Positions 36,677 to 43,724 of a DNA stretch of 64,000 nt are shown piece by piece (position 1 is the stretch's first letter; each line of letters begins with the position of its first letter). The position numbers were made by a program, and so were the translations under genes. A model generated the notes under the pieces. It was not told where the DNA came from. It made no database searches and saw nothing but the letters and a program-made list of their open reading frames with translations. This DNA comes from Chromatiales bacterium. GTDB taxonomy: Bacteria; Pseudomonadota; Gammaproteobacteria; Chromatiales; Chromatiaceae. The DNA lies in assembly GCA_028280505.1 (NCBI GenBank), contig JANQLO010000019.1, positions 1 through 64,000 on the forward strand, written 5' to 3'.

Positions 36677-37029
36677 GTGCATACGGCACGATGGTTCTTG
36701 TCCTTTTCAAACAACCTTGCTGCTGATTTCAGTATGGCCAACACTTTTTTCCGATTGTGTTTGCCGTTAATGCCCGCCGGCAATCTCGACTGCCGGGGTT
36801 GGAACTCCCCATGGTCGCCGCCGCTCGGACCCATTCTGGTTGAACCGCCATGCCTGTTTTCGAAGAATGCCATGGCCGCATACAGCTGGGTTAACGAAAG
36901 CAACTCGAGTCGAAACCTTCCTTGTTCTATGACAATAACCTGCCCATTCGAATCAGCGATTTCACCGCACTCCGGCAGGTGATTGCGGTGCCGTGATTCA
37001 TCGTAAGGCTGGCTGCATGCCTTGCTCAT
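36673..37029 (-). CDS. Hypothetical cassette protein
   Basis: A 118-residue soluble, charged protein (MSKACSQPYDESRHRNHLPECGEI at the start, LLSLTQLYAAMAFFENRHGG in the middle) with no recognised family. Its ATG lies 6-12 nt after the ACCTAAC/GTTAGGT core of attC-like site C, and its stop sits inside site B, so the whole segment has cassette layout. Coding status rests on that context. Confidence 0.55.
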   Translation of the reverse strand: MSKACSQPYDESRHRNHLPECGEIADSNGQVIVIEQGRFRLELLSLTQLYAAMAFFENRHGGSTRMGPSGGDHGEFQPRQSRLPAGINGKHNRKKVLAILKSAARLFEKDKNHRAVCT

Positions 37030-37034
37030 TTTTC

Positions 37035-37100
37035 ACCTAACGAATGACATGGCCCGCCCCATTGCCGGGCGCGCAGCGCCCGACGACAACGGGTGTGTGA
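37035..37100 (-). repeat. attC-like site C
   Basis: ACCTAAC at 37035-37041 (GTTAGGT on the minus strand) fits the integron core rule GTTRRRY exactly. A perfect apical stem CGGGCGC-gca-GCGCCCG follows at 37066-37082, the kind of central stem seen in site B. The opposite core (RYYYAAC) cannot be placed with confidence, so this end may be degenerate. Confidence 0.5.
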
Positions 37101-37125
37101 TTAGTCATTTGAAACGCGGTGAGCC

Positions 37126-37319
37126 ATGAAACCTGTCATCCGTGTCGGTGACGTGCACAGCAAGCCATCCTGACCGGGCATCGCTGCCGCCTGGCTACAG
37201 CCACCCATCACACCCGGCTGTCGCAAAAACTGGAATCACTCATCATCCGCCATAAGGCCACTGCATCCCTCATGCCCGGCAAAAAGAAAGCCCGCCGTCA
37301 AATGCGTGAAGCGCAATGA
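37126..37319 (+). pseudogene. Frameshifted PAAR-protein remnant
   Basis: The frame starts MKPVIRVGDVHSK, the typical opening of a PAAR tip protein of type VI secretion, but stops at 37171-37173. A shift of one base restores ILTGH, the usual continuation, and then a frame that runs to the stop at 37317-37319 (ending KKKARRQMREAQ). The hydrophobic-glycine PAAR core is missing. The last 72 nt are the repeat shared with 31064-31132. Confidence 0.55.
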
Positions 37320-37449
37320 GCAGCGAGCTGTTTTTGATAAGCCGATCCGACCCCGTTCCCGGGCCGAGCGACTTAAGCGAATAACCGGTGGCATGTGCCT
37401 GTAAGCGTCTCCGTAGCCGTAACCTCAAAAGGTCATACGGCCACGGGGC

Positions 37450-37611
37450 TTACGGCTTTTTCGGCTTGGTGTATTCCGCCACTTTCTGGAAAGAATCCCA
37501 AATCGTTTCGTAACCAACGAATCCTTTTTCATTGGCCTCTTTCTGACGGGTCAAAACAAAACGTGCTTTGCCCTCAGGGACTTTAGGTCTGCTAGTCGAT
37601 TGCCCACTCAT
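37450..37611 (-). CDS. Small hypothetical protein, 53 residues
   Basis: A short frame that looks genuine: ATG at 37609-37611 preceded by AAAGGTGA, then MSGQSTSRPKVPEGKARFVL, a mixed basic/aromatic middle (GFVGYETIWDSFQK) and the basic end YTKPKKP with a TAA stop at 37450. Codon use is ordinary and the protein has a plausible folded composition. No family recognised. Confidence 0.55.
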   Translation of the reverse strand: MSGQSTSRPKVPEGKARFVLTRQKEANEKGFVGYETIWDSFQKVAEYTKPKKP

Positions 37612-37856
37612 AAATCACCTTTACAAATAGTTGTCGAGATTTTCGCTGGCTGTCTACACAGCTGAATCACGCACCGAATCTCGGTGTTCTACATTTCCGG
37701 CCGAATTATAAAGCACGGGGTCATTGGCAACCAGTAACCTTTGCATTACCGGCCAATAAGTGATTTTTATGTTAATTGGCATCTGATTTCAGTCACCATC
37801 TCCGCTAAAGTCTTTGTCTTGACTGCATTTTCACGGCTTGTACAGGAAAACCCGCT

Positions 37857-38207
37857 ATGCCGCAGTACATATTCGTCTACCTGGGAGGGGAGTACCCTTC
37901 CGACCCTGAAGAAGGACAAAAGCACTTCGAAAAGTATCAGCAGTGGCTGAATTCACTCGGAGACGCTGTCGTCAGTCCCGCAGTACCTTTCAAAGATACG
38001 CATACGGTACAGTCCAATGGCATCGCCTCGCCGGGAAGCATCAGCGCGATGTCCGGGCTGAGCATCCTCAGGATGCCTTCGATAGAAGCAGCGCTTGCCG
38101 CCGCCCAGGCCTGTCCATTCCTGGAAATCAACGGCACGCTGGAAGTGTCGGAAATGATCGAGATGTCGGGCCGGTCCGAGAAAAGCGGCAATGAGACGAT
38201 CAACTGA
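37857..38207 (+). CDS. YCII-like domain protein
   Basis: A 116-residue protein with the YCII-type dimeric alpha/beta-barrel pattern: the N-terminal strand YIFVYLGGEYPSDPEEG, a helix HFEKYQQWLNSLGD, then the PSIEAALAAAQACPFLEINGTLEVSEM block near the C-terminus, corresponding to the region where the family usually has its conserved GPF/ETKE and helix. AGGAAA precedes the ATG. Family members are of unsettled function. It is followed by the acetyltransferase-like gene after 8 bp, so the two are likely cotranscribed. Confidence 0.78.
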   Translation: MPQYIFVYLGGEYPSDPEEGQKHFEKYQQWLNSLGDAVVSPAVPFKDTHTVQSNGIASPGSISAMSGLSILRMPSIEAALAAAQACPFLEINGTLEVSEMIEMSGRSEKSGNETIN

Positions 38208-38215
38208 ATTCAGCG

Positions 38216-39286
38216 ATGGAGTTCACCTGCTATACCGACTGGGATCAATTGCCGGAAAGCGCGGACGTGCTGTTTGCAACGGCCGAAGAAGACAGCATCT
38301 TCTTTTCGCGACCGTGGTTCGAAAACCTGGTGAACAATGCGCTCGAAGACGGTCAGTCCATGTTGCTGGCCTGTGTGGTCGAAAGCGATCACGTGCTGGC
38401 GATCTTGCCTTTGATGACACGTACCAGCGGACATTTTCACGCCCTCGGACATCTTTACACCTCACTGTATACCCTGTTGATCGCCGAGCGCGACCAACAG
38501 AATATCCTGACTTGCCTGGCGCGAGGTTTGACTCAACTGCCGGTTCGTTCCCTACATCTCGCCCCCATCGCGGAAGACGACGACAAATTGCAGCGCCTGC
38601 AACAGGCCATGGAGTCTTCTGGCTGCGTCTGTTTCGTCCGTTTTCGATTCTTTAACTGGTTTCATCGATCTCTGGAACAGTCTTTTGAAGACTATATGGC
38701 GGCCCGTCCATCCAAGGTACGCAACACCATTGCCCGCAAAGCGCGCAAATTGGCGCGTGAGCGCGGCTACCGTATTCGTCTTTATAAAGACGGTGACCTG
38801 CAACAGGCGATGGCGGATTACAATGCCGCCTACAACGCAAGCTGGAAGGCGAGAGAACTCTTTGGCGATTTCGTCGAAGGCCTGGCCGAGCAGATATCAG
38901 GCCAAGGCTGGTTGAGACTGGCTGTTCTGTATATTGAAGAAAAGCCGGCAGCCGCTCAGTTATGGTTTGTCGCACATGGCAAAGCCAGCATTTTCAAACT
39001 GGCGTACGACGAAGCCTGGAAGCGATACTCTCCGGGCTCGATTCTAAGTCGCTACCTGATGGAGCATGTGATCGATACCGATCGGGTGAAAGAAATCGAT
39101 TTTCTGACGGGCAACGACGCTTACAAACAGGATTGGATGTCAGAAAGGCGCACGCGCTGGGGCCTCTATTGTGCGAAACCCCGTCATTCCAAAGGCCGAA
39201 CCGGTCAGGTTTTTGCCGTTGTAAAAGACTGGCTACGGCGGTTCAAACGGATTGAACGTGATGCCCGTCGGTTTTCAAATCACTAG
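38216..39286 (+). CDS. GNAT-type (BioF2/CelD-like) acyltransferase
   Basis: A 356-residue protein of the FemAB/BioF2-like double-GNAT superfamily. Typical elements are FFSRPWFENLVNN near the N-terminus, SKVRNTIARKARKLARERGYRIRLY in the middle, and the C-terminal GNAT half with AAAQLWFVAHGKASIFKLAYDEAWKRYSPGSILSRYLMEHVI, then EIDFLTGNDAYKQDW. These proteins often acylate surface glycans or lipids and frequently accompany exopolysaccharide/exosortase loci. Here the neighbours do not fix a substrate. No signal peptide. Confidence 0.82.
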   Translation: MEFTCYTDWDQLPESADVLFATAEEDSIFFSRPWFENLVNNALEDGQSMLLACVVESDHVLAILPLMTRTSGHFHALGHLYTSLYTLLIAERDQQNILTCLARGLTQLPVRSLHLAPIAEDDDKLQRLQQAMESSGCVCFVRFRFFNWFHRSLEQSFEDYMAARPSKVRNTIARKARKLARERGYRIRLYKDGDLQQAMADYNAAYNASWKARELFGDFVEGLAEQISGQGWLRLAVLYIEEKPAAAQLWFVAHGKASIFKLAYDEAWKRYSPGSILSRYLMEHVIDTDRVKEIDFLTGNDAYKQDWMSERRTRWGLYCAKPRHSKGRTGQVFAVVKDWLRRFKRIERDARRFSNH

Positions 39287-39332
39287 GAAACACGGTTTTT
39301 TTTGGACCGACATTATTGGTATCAAGTACACC

Positions 39333-39974
39333 ATGACAAACAAACTCGTGCAAAAACACCTGTTCAAAGGCACTCAGGAATTCGAGATTGTCGATGACAC
39401 GGTCAATGTTCGTATCAAATCGCCTTTCAATAAAGAAGAGACATTGACCGTCATGTTGACGGTATTGAACCCGGAGCCTGTCATCAACAAATCCGTTCTC
39501 GAGTTCACCAGCCGCGTCAACAATGAACCGCTGTTGTCGCTTTTTCTGGCCAAACCCAACCCGGAGGCGTTCAACGCTTTCGTGAACCTGCTAAAACAAA
39601 AGGCGCAAGACGAGTTCAACGCGTTTGCCGGGCTCAAGTCCGGCAGGCCTGCCGGACTGAACGGTAACGTCTATGACGAACCGCCGGACTTCGATACGCC
39701 CGACATGAAACGCACGGCGGCAACGAACAAGCATATAACGGCCGAAGGGATCGAAAATGCGATCACCATGCTGTCGCAGTATGTTGGCAAAGAGCAGATC
39801 GGCCCTTTTCTGTCCGCCCTCCAGGCACTGCAGGCAGACCCTCTGAATGAATCCCTTTTAGCCCAAATGATCGATGAATTCGAAGCGCTGGGGCCCAAGC
39901 AAGGTGCCGTTTTGACTTATGCGCCTTACATTGGCCTCTTGTTGTCGGATGATCCGTTCAGCAAGTCGTACTAG
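39333..39974 (+). CDS. Hypothetical protein, paralogue of the 40880-41185 product
   Basis: A 213-residue soluble protein. The first 100 residues (KLVQKHLFKGTQEFEIVDDTVNVR, then VLNPEPVINKSVLEFTSRVNNEPLLSLFL) are closely related to the whole product of the minus-strand gene at 40880-41185. This defines an unnamed domain with the start L-x-QK-x-LFKGTQEFE. A Pro/Gly linker (about 105-130) leads to a helical C-terminal half (ITAEGIENAITMLSQYVGKEQ). I start at the ATG at 39333, where paralogue similarity begins; an earlier in-frame ATG at 39252 lies inside the preceding gene. Function unknown. Confidence 0.7.
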   Translation: MTNKLVQKHLFKGTQEFEIVDDTVNVRIKSPFNKEETLTVMLTVLNPEPVINKSVLEFTSRVNNEPLLSLFLAKPNPEAFNAFVNLLKQKAQDEFNAFAGLKSGRPAGLNGNVYDEPPDFDTPDMKRTAATNKHITAEGIENAITMLSQYVGKEQIGPFLSALQALQADPLNESLLAQMIDEFEALGPKQGAVLTYAPYIGLLLSDDPFSKSY

Positions 39975-40027
39975 TGCCCGGCAACGCAAACTGACGCGTT
40001 GCTGTTGTGCCTGCACAGATACACCGA

Positions 40028-40879
40028 TCATCCCTGTTTTGACGGCCCCCTCCGCAGGCGTGCTTCCACAAGGATGGCGTTCATCACCTGCCGGTCAACC
40101 ACCTCGGGGTAGAAGGGATAAAACCGCTCAACTTCCAACACATTCTGTCTGGCCGCGTTTTCGAGACGCTTCCGGTCATCATGTTGCAGATCATGGAGCA
40201 TGAGCAAACGGGTTGATTGCCGTTGTAGATAGCGCTGGCACAGTTCGAACTGAGCCGGATCTTCCCAGTCTTCCTTCAATAGCAATGGCGGGAAAGTATC
40301 GGGTTCGCTGTCGCGACGCTCGAACCATCGCCCTCTGGGTTTAAGTCCGGCGCGCTCTGCCACCATACACTCCACCCGGTAGTTGACGGGAGGCTCGCCT
40401 GTTTGCTCCTCTGCCGGTGTACGTTCGATACGCATGGCTGATGAAGGCAGCGCGGTCCACTCCGGCCTGTCCGGAAAATCCGCCATCTGCTCACCGTCCA
40501 TACAGGAGAAAACGAGCGCCAACGGCGAATCATCCTCGGGGTCCAGCAACCAGTATTCGTACTTGTCTGCCTGCGGAAAAGGGAAGCTGGCCGTGGAGAT
40601 AAACACAGCCAGTTCCAGTATCCGCTCATCGATGTCGCCGGTCTCGTGCGAGGATCGCGCAGCTATCTTGCTGACTTGATCACGCTCGATCGAGGCGACT
40701 CGCCTGAATCGCCGTTGATTCTGCCGACCGGGAATCTTGTCTGCCTCCGGAATGGCGAAGAGAAAATGGAATTCCCAGCTCTTGCCATCCATCGTGATTG
40801 CCCGAGCGCGATCGGACTCGGCGATCTGTACGAGACCGGAATACGGTGGTGTCAGCCGTTGCGAATAACCCCTGATCAA
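40028..40879 (-). CDS. Hypothetical protein with TTG start after an in-frame stop
   Basis: A 283-residue soluble acidic protein that I do not recognise. It appears conserved in style from the start (RLTPPYSGLVQIAESDRARAITMDGKSWEF) to the basic C-terminal helix region (YLQRQSTRLLMLHDL, VVDRQVMNAILVEARLRRG). The first codon is TTG at 40877-40879, directly after the TAA of the upstream gene in the same frame. Translation may re-initiate there; an ATG at 40792 is a fallback. Together with its upstream partner it may be a split fusion. Confidence 0.62.
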   Translation of the reverse strand: MIRGYSQRLTPPYSGLVQIAESDRARAITMDGKSWEFHFLFAIPEADKIPGRQNQRRFRRVASIERDQVSKIAARSSHETGDIDERILELAVFISTASFPFPQADKYEYWLLDPEDDSPLALVFSCMDGEQMADFPDRPEWTALPSSAMRIERTPAEEQTGEPPVNYRVECMVAERAGLKPRGRWFERRDSEPDTFPPLLLKEDWEDPAQFELCQRYLQRQSTRLLMLHDLQHDDRKRLENAARQNVLEVERFYPFYPEVVDRQVMNAILVEARLRRGPSKQG

Positions 40880-41185
40880 TTACTTGATTCCGGCAAAATC
40901 GTTGTATGCCTTCAACGCCTTTTCTTTTACTGCGTCAACGAAAGCATTGAATTCTTTGGCATTGGGTTTATTCAGATAAAACGACAACAATGGCCCGCAT
41001 TTCACCCTGCTATGAAACTCCAGCCGCGAGTTGTTGACTACGGGCTCCGGATTCAGAATTGCCAGCGTCACCGTCTTCTCTTTCTTATTGAAGAGACTCT
41101 TGGTCCGAACATGAACTGCTTCATCCAGCAGCTCGAATTCCTGCGTACCTTTAAATAGACTTTTCTGTATCAGTTTCACGGGCAC
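40880..41185 (-). CDS. Hypothetical LFKGTQEFE-domain protein
   Basis: A 101-residue protein (KLIQKSLFKGTQEFELLDEAVHVR, then AILNPEPVVNNSRLEFHSRV and FYLNKPNAKEFNAFVDAVKEKA) consisting of one copy of the domain that forms the N-terminal half of the product of 39333-39974. Its charge pattern suggests a small beta-sheet domain with a C-terminal helix. Its TAA stop is followed at once, in frame, by the TTG of the next gene. Unknown function. Confidence 0.68.
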   Translation of the reverse strand: MPVKLIQKSLFKGTQEFELLDEAVHVRTKSLFNKKEKTVTLAILNPEPVVNNSRLEFHSRVKCGPLLSFYLNKPNAKEFNAFVDAVKEKALKAYNDFAGIK

Positions 41186-41333
41186 CTCCCGGATAGATAT
41201 CGGTGTACCTGGGGCATCGGCGAACGCTCTTACAAGTTACCGTTAAACCGCGACGCGAGCCTCACTGTTTTCTTCGACACCGAAAGCAGCGGATACAAGG
41301 CTCGCTAACGACCCAGTCACGGCAACGTGCGGG

Positions 41334-42062
41334 CTAATGATTAGATCTGTCCGGCCACTTTTCTGCATAACGGGTCATTACATCGCGCACTTCTTCGGGG
41401 ACGTTTTGTGCGTCCATTTGTCTTTTGCCATCGGCAAAAAAACCCGGCATATCGTAAGGCAGTCGCCGGGCCAGTTTCTCGAAAGTGCTTTGCATCAGTT
41501 CCGCGTCCAACGAACGGGTCGCGGCCACCCCCGAGTTCAGATTGAGCACACGCCACGGACGCCAGGGGTTGCTTCTGTCCTGGTCCAACTTAAGATCATC
41601 CGCAGCCGACTCCAGCAACTCGTCCGCCATCCGGCCGAGCTTCGCCAGTTCGGCCTCGTCCTTTTCGCCGTTGACCAGATTGGCAAAACCCTCTGCCGTA
41701 CCATCCAGGTTGTCTATTACGGCATCGTGCCGTGCAAACCAGACCGCGAGCGAAACAAACACGCGTGCGAGATTATCTCGCTGGTCATAGATATCCAGTT
41801 GCCGGAGTTGATAACTGAGTCTGTCCAATAGGTCCAATGCGTAATGACCCAACTCAGAGACCGCCTCGGCATCCGGCCGCTGTCCGTCGTGCTCCAGCCC
41901 GGCGGCGAGCTGGAAAAAATCCGACAGTGCAGATGCCAGTGGGATCGGACCCGAATCCTCATCTGTGATTTTTTGCGTGATTTCGTTTTCGTCTATCACG
42001 CGTTTCATGACCTGCAGGGCCAGGTCGGAAATGACGGGTACTTCAATAATCAACGAGTTCAT
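41334..42062 (-). CDS. Hypothetical helical protein
   Basis: A 242-residue soluble, mainly helical acidic protein (start MNSLIIEVPVISDLALQVMK; middle YQLRQLDIYDQRDNLARVFVSLAVWFARHDAVIDNL; end FFADGKRQMDAQNVPEEVRDVMTRYAEKW). No domain recognised. The composition and long uninterrupted frame support coding. The ATG at 42060-42062 is preferred over one 16 codons upstream. Neighbours are also lineage-specific hypotheticals. Confidence 0.66.
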   Translation of the reverse strand: MNSLIIEVPVISDLALQVMKRVIDENEITQKITDEDSGPIPLASALSDFFQLAAGLEHDGQRPDAEAVSELGHYALDLLDRLSYQLRQLDIYDQRDNLARVFVSLAVWFARHDAVIDNLDGTAEGFANLVNGEKDEAELAKLGRMADELLESAADDLKLDQDRSNPWRPWRVLNLNSGVAATRSLDAELMQSTFEKLARRLPYDMPGFFADGKRQMDAQNVPEEVRDVMTRYAEKWPDRSNH

Positions 42063-42308
42063 CAATGAAACCAATTGGAAAAGATGTGAGATCGACCATC
42101 GCTGATGCAAAAATCAAACGTGGACTCCGCGTATCACAGGCAATCTCTTAGATAACAAAACCAAGGGGATCCGGTCGAGAATACAGAACGCAACACCGTC
42201 CGGAACGAGCAATTGCCCGCCCGGTATCTTGCGCCGACCGGAATGCCCTTATCCTCGATATGGTAAAGTGCATCACGCTGACTATGCGCTTCAACATTGG
42301 CACAGATC

Positions 42309-42620
42309 ATGGACCTCAAACTGGAACCCGAAAAGCACGAAATTTACCAAGAGTCGTTTATCAGAGAGATCAGCCAAACCGTTATGGTAAAGCTTGTCGA
42401 GGCCGGACTGGCCGGACAGAAACTCGAGGAAACAACGGCCGATATCTCGTTCAGCATTGCCAGCATTCTCGATGACACGACCGCAATCGAGGCGGATGGT
42501 GTCGCGGTGAAGCCCTATCTGACATTCCGTGATGGCGATGACGCAATCATCCATTGCGGTGAAAATGCGTACACCTACGAATTCGTGCGGGGTATCTTGA
42601 AGGAGCTGTTTGACCGGTAG
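42309..42620 (+). CDS. Hypothetical protein, 103 residues
   Basis: A small soluble protein starting MDLKLEPEKHEIYQESFIREISQTVMVKLVEAG and ending YTYEFVRGILKELFDR, predicted helix-strand-helix. It contains DDTTAIEADGVAVKPYLTF in the middle. No family recognised. The ATG at 42309 is chosen over 42297 on local context. It converges with the FKBP gene. Confidence 0.6.
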   Translation: MDLKLEPEKHEIYQESFIREISQTVMVKLVEAGLAGQKLEETTADISFSIASILDDTTAIEADGVAVKPYLTFRDGDDAIIHCGENAYTYEFVRGILKELFDR

Positions 42621-42682
42621 TCAACGGAACGCCGTTCCATGCAAACAGCCTAAAGTCGCACAGTGCATTGTAGGCATACACG

Positions 42683-43198
42683 TTAAATCGGCACGATACG
42701 GTCGGGATCGACATCGATGTCCGGACCATCGACAACTTTGGTACCCGCTTCGATTTCTTCTTCCGTGGCGTCCCGAACGGTCAGGATCTCGAGCTTAAAC
42801 ACCAGGTCTCTACCGCATAAGGGGTTGTTGCCATCGACGGTCAGCGTCTCATCATCCATTCGCGTGACGATGAACTCCTTCGGCTCGCCCTTTTCGTTTT
42901 CCATCAGAATCTTGGTACCGACCTCCCGGAATTCCTCCGGGACGTTTTCGATCCGATCGGTAAAGACCAGCGCCTCGTCACGGGCGCCAAAAATAAGGTT
43001 GCCATCAATCGAGATTTCGATGACATCACCTTGAGCCCGGCCTTCCAGTTCGGCAGTCACCTGCGCCGCCAACACCTGGTCGGCACCGTGCACATAGCTT
43101 AGGGGGAATTCCACCGTAGACAGAACCTGGCCTGTCTTTTCGTCGATGACCTTGTAGTTCAGTTCGACAAACTTGTTCTTCTGAATCGTCTGTTTCAT
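42683..43198 (-). CDS. SlyD-like FKBP peptidyl-prolyl isomerase
   Basis: A 171-residue cytoplasmic FKBP of the SlyD type: FVELNYKVIDEKTGQVLSTVEFPLSYVHGADQVL at the N-terminus, then an IF (insert-in-flap) chaperone domain (about residues 70-130) and the returning FKBP strand (TVDGNNPLCGRDLVFKLEILTVRDATEEEI). The G-N-N-P-L motif is diagnostic. It lacks the Cys/His-rich metal tail of E. coli SlyD. It may act as a folding helper. It follows a small gene by 6 bp in the same direction. Confidence 0.88.
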   Translation of the reverse strand: MKQTIQKNKFVELNYKVIDEKTGQVLSTVEFPLSYVHGADQVLAAQVTAELEGRAQGDVIEISIDGNLIFGARDEALVFTDRIENVPEEFREVGTKILMENEKGEPKEFIVTRMDDETLTVDGNNPLCGRDLVFKLEILTVRDATEEEIEAGTKVVDGPDIDVDPDRIVPI

Positions 43199-43204
43199 AG
43201 CTGC

Positions 43205-43555
43205 TTAGAATATTGAGGCCGCAAAAATCTTTACCTCGCCTCTTTCGTAACCAAGCACCATACGGCCCAACCATTCACCTTCTTTCTTGGTACTGCGCAC
43301 TCTGAATAGACAGGTCACATGTTCGCCACGGCGAATAAAGCCAAGAAAGTCATAATTGGTATCAAGGCTGCGCGTCAGTTCGCTTCGGCTGAATTGCTTA
43401 CCGACTTCAACTTCGTTGAGACCAAGCAGCAGGTCGTAGGAAAAGTTCCGAACGAATTTTCCATATTGGCCCTTGTTGGAGTATTTGATCAGATCGTCCC
43501 AGTAGCGCCGGGCGACCTCCAGAATCTCTTCATCTGTGTTGTCAATGATGTTCAT
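43205..43555 (-). CDS. Hypothetical protein, 116 residues
   Basis: A small soluble protein (MNIIDNTDEEILEVARRYWDD, then LIKYSNKGQYGKFVRNFSYD and FIRRGEHVTCLFRVRSTKKEGEWLGRMVLGYE) with an NTF2/SnoaL-like helix-sheet pattern; this fold guess is tentative. The ATG at 43553-43555 starts the clean frame. It is 6 bp upstream of the FKBP gene and probably cotranscribed. A strong terminator separates it from aprA. Confidence 0.65.
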   Translation of the reverse strand: MNIIDNTDEEILEVARRYWDDLIKYSNKGQYGKFVRNFSYDLLLGLNEVEVGKQFSRSELTRSLDTNYDFLGFIRRGEHVTCLFRVRSTKKEGEWLGRMVLGYERGEVKIFAASIF

Positions 43556-43642
43556 ACGAGCTTCTCTGCAATAACGCGTTCGTGAGCTGCCGCTCTCCGT
43601 CCCTACCCCGGGAGAAGGCCGCAATTAGACAACGACGCCGAG

Positions 43643-43680
43643 CAAAAAAAAAGATCAACAAAACGATGTTGATCTTTTTT
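43643..43680. terminator. Bidirectional terminator after aprA
   Basis: The stem GATCAACA / TGTTGATC with the loop AAACGA is flanked by nine A on the left and six T on the right, so it ends transcription in either direction. On the minus strand it ends the aprMBA transcript about 45 nt after the aprA stop. Confidence 0.9.
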
Positions 43681-43724
43681 ACCGGCCTAGGGGACGTGGA
43701 TCACGTCCCCCATGCACGCGACGA

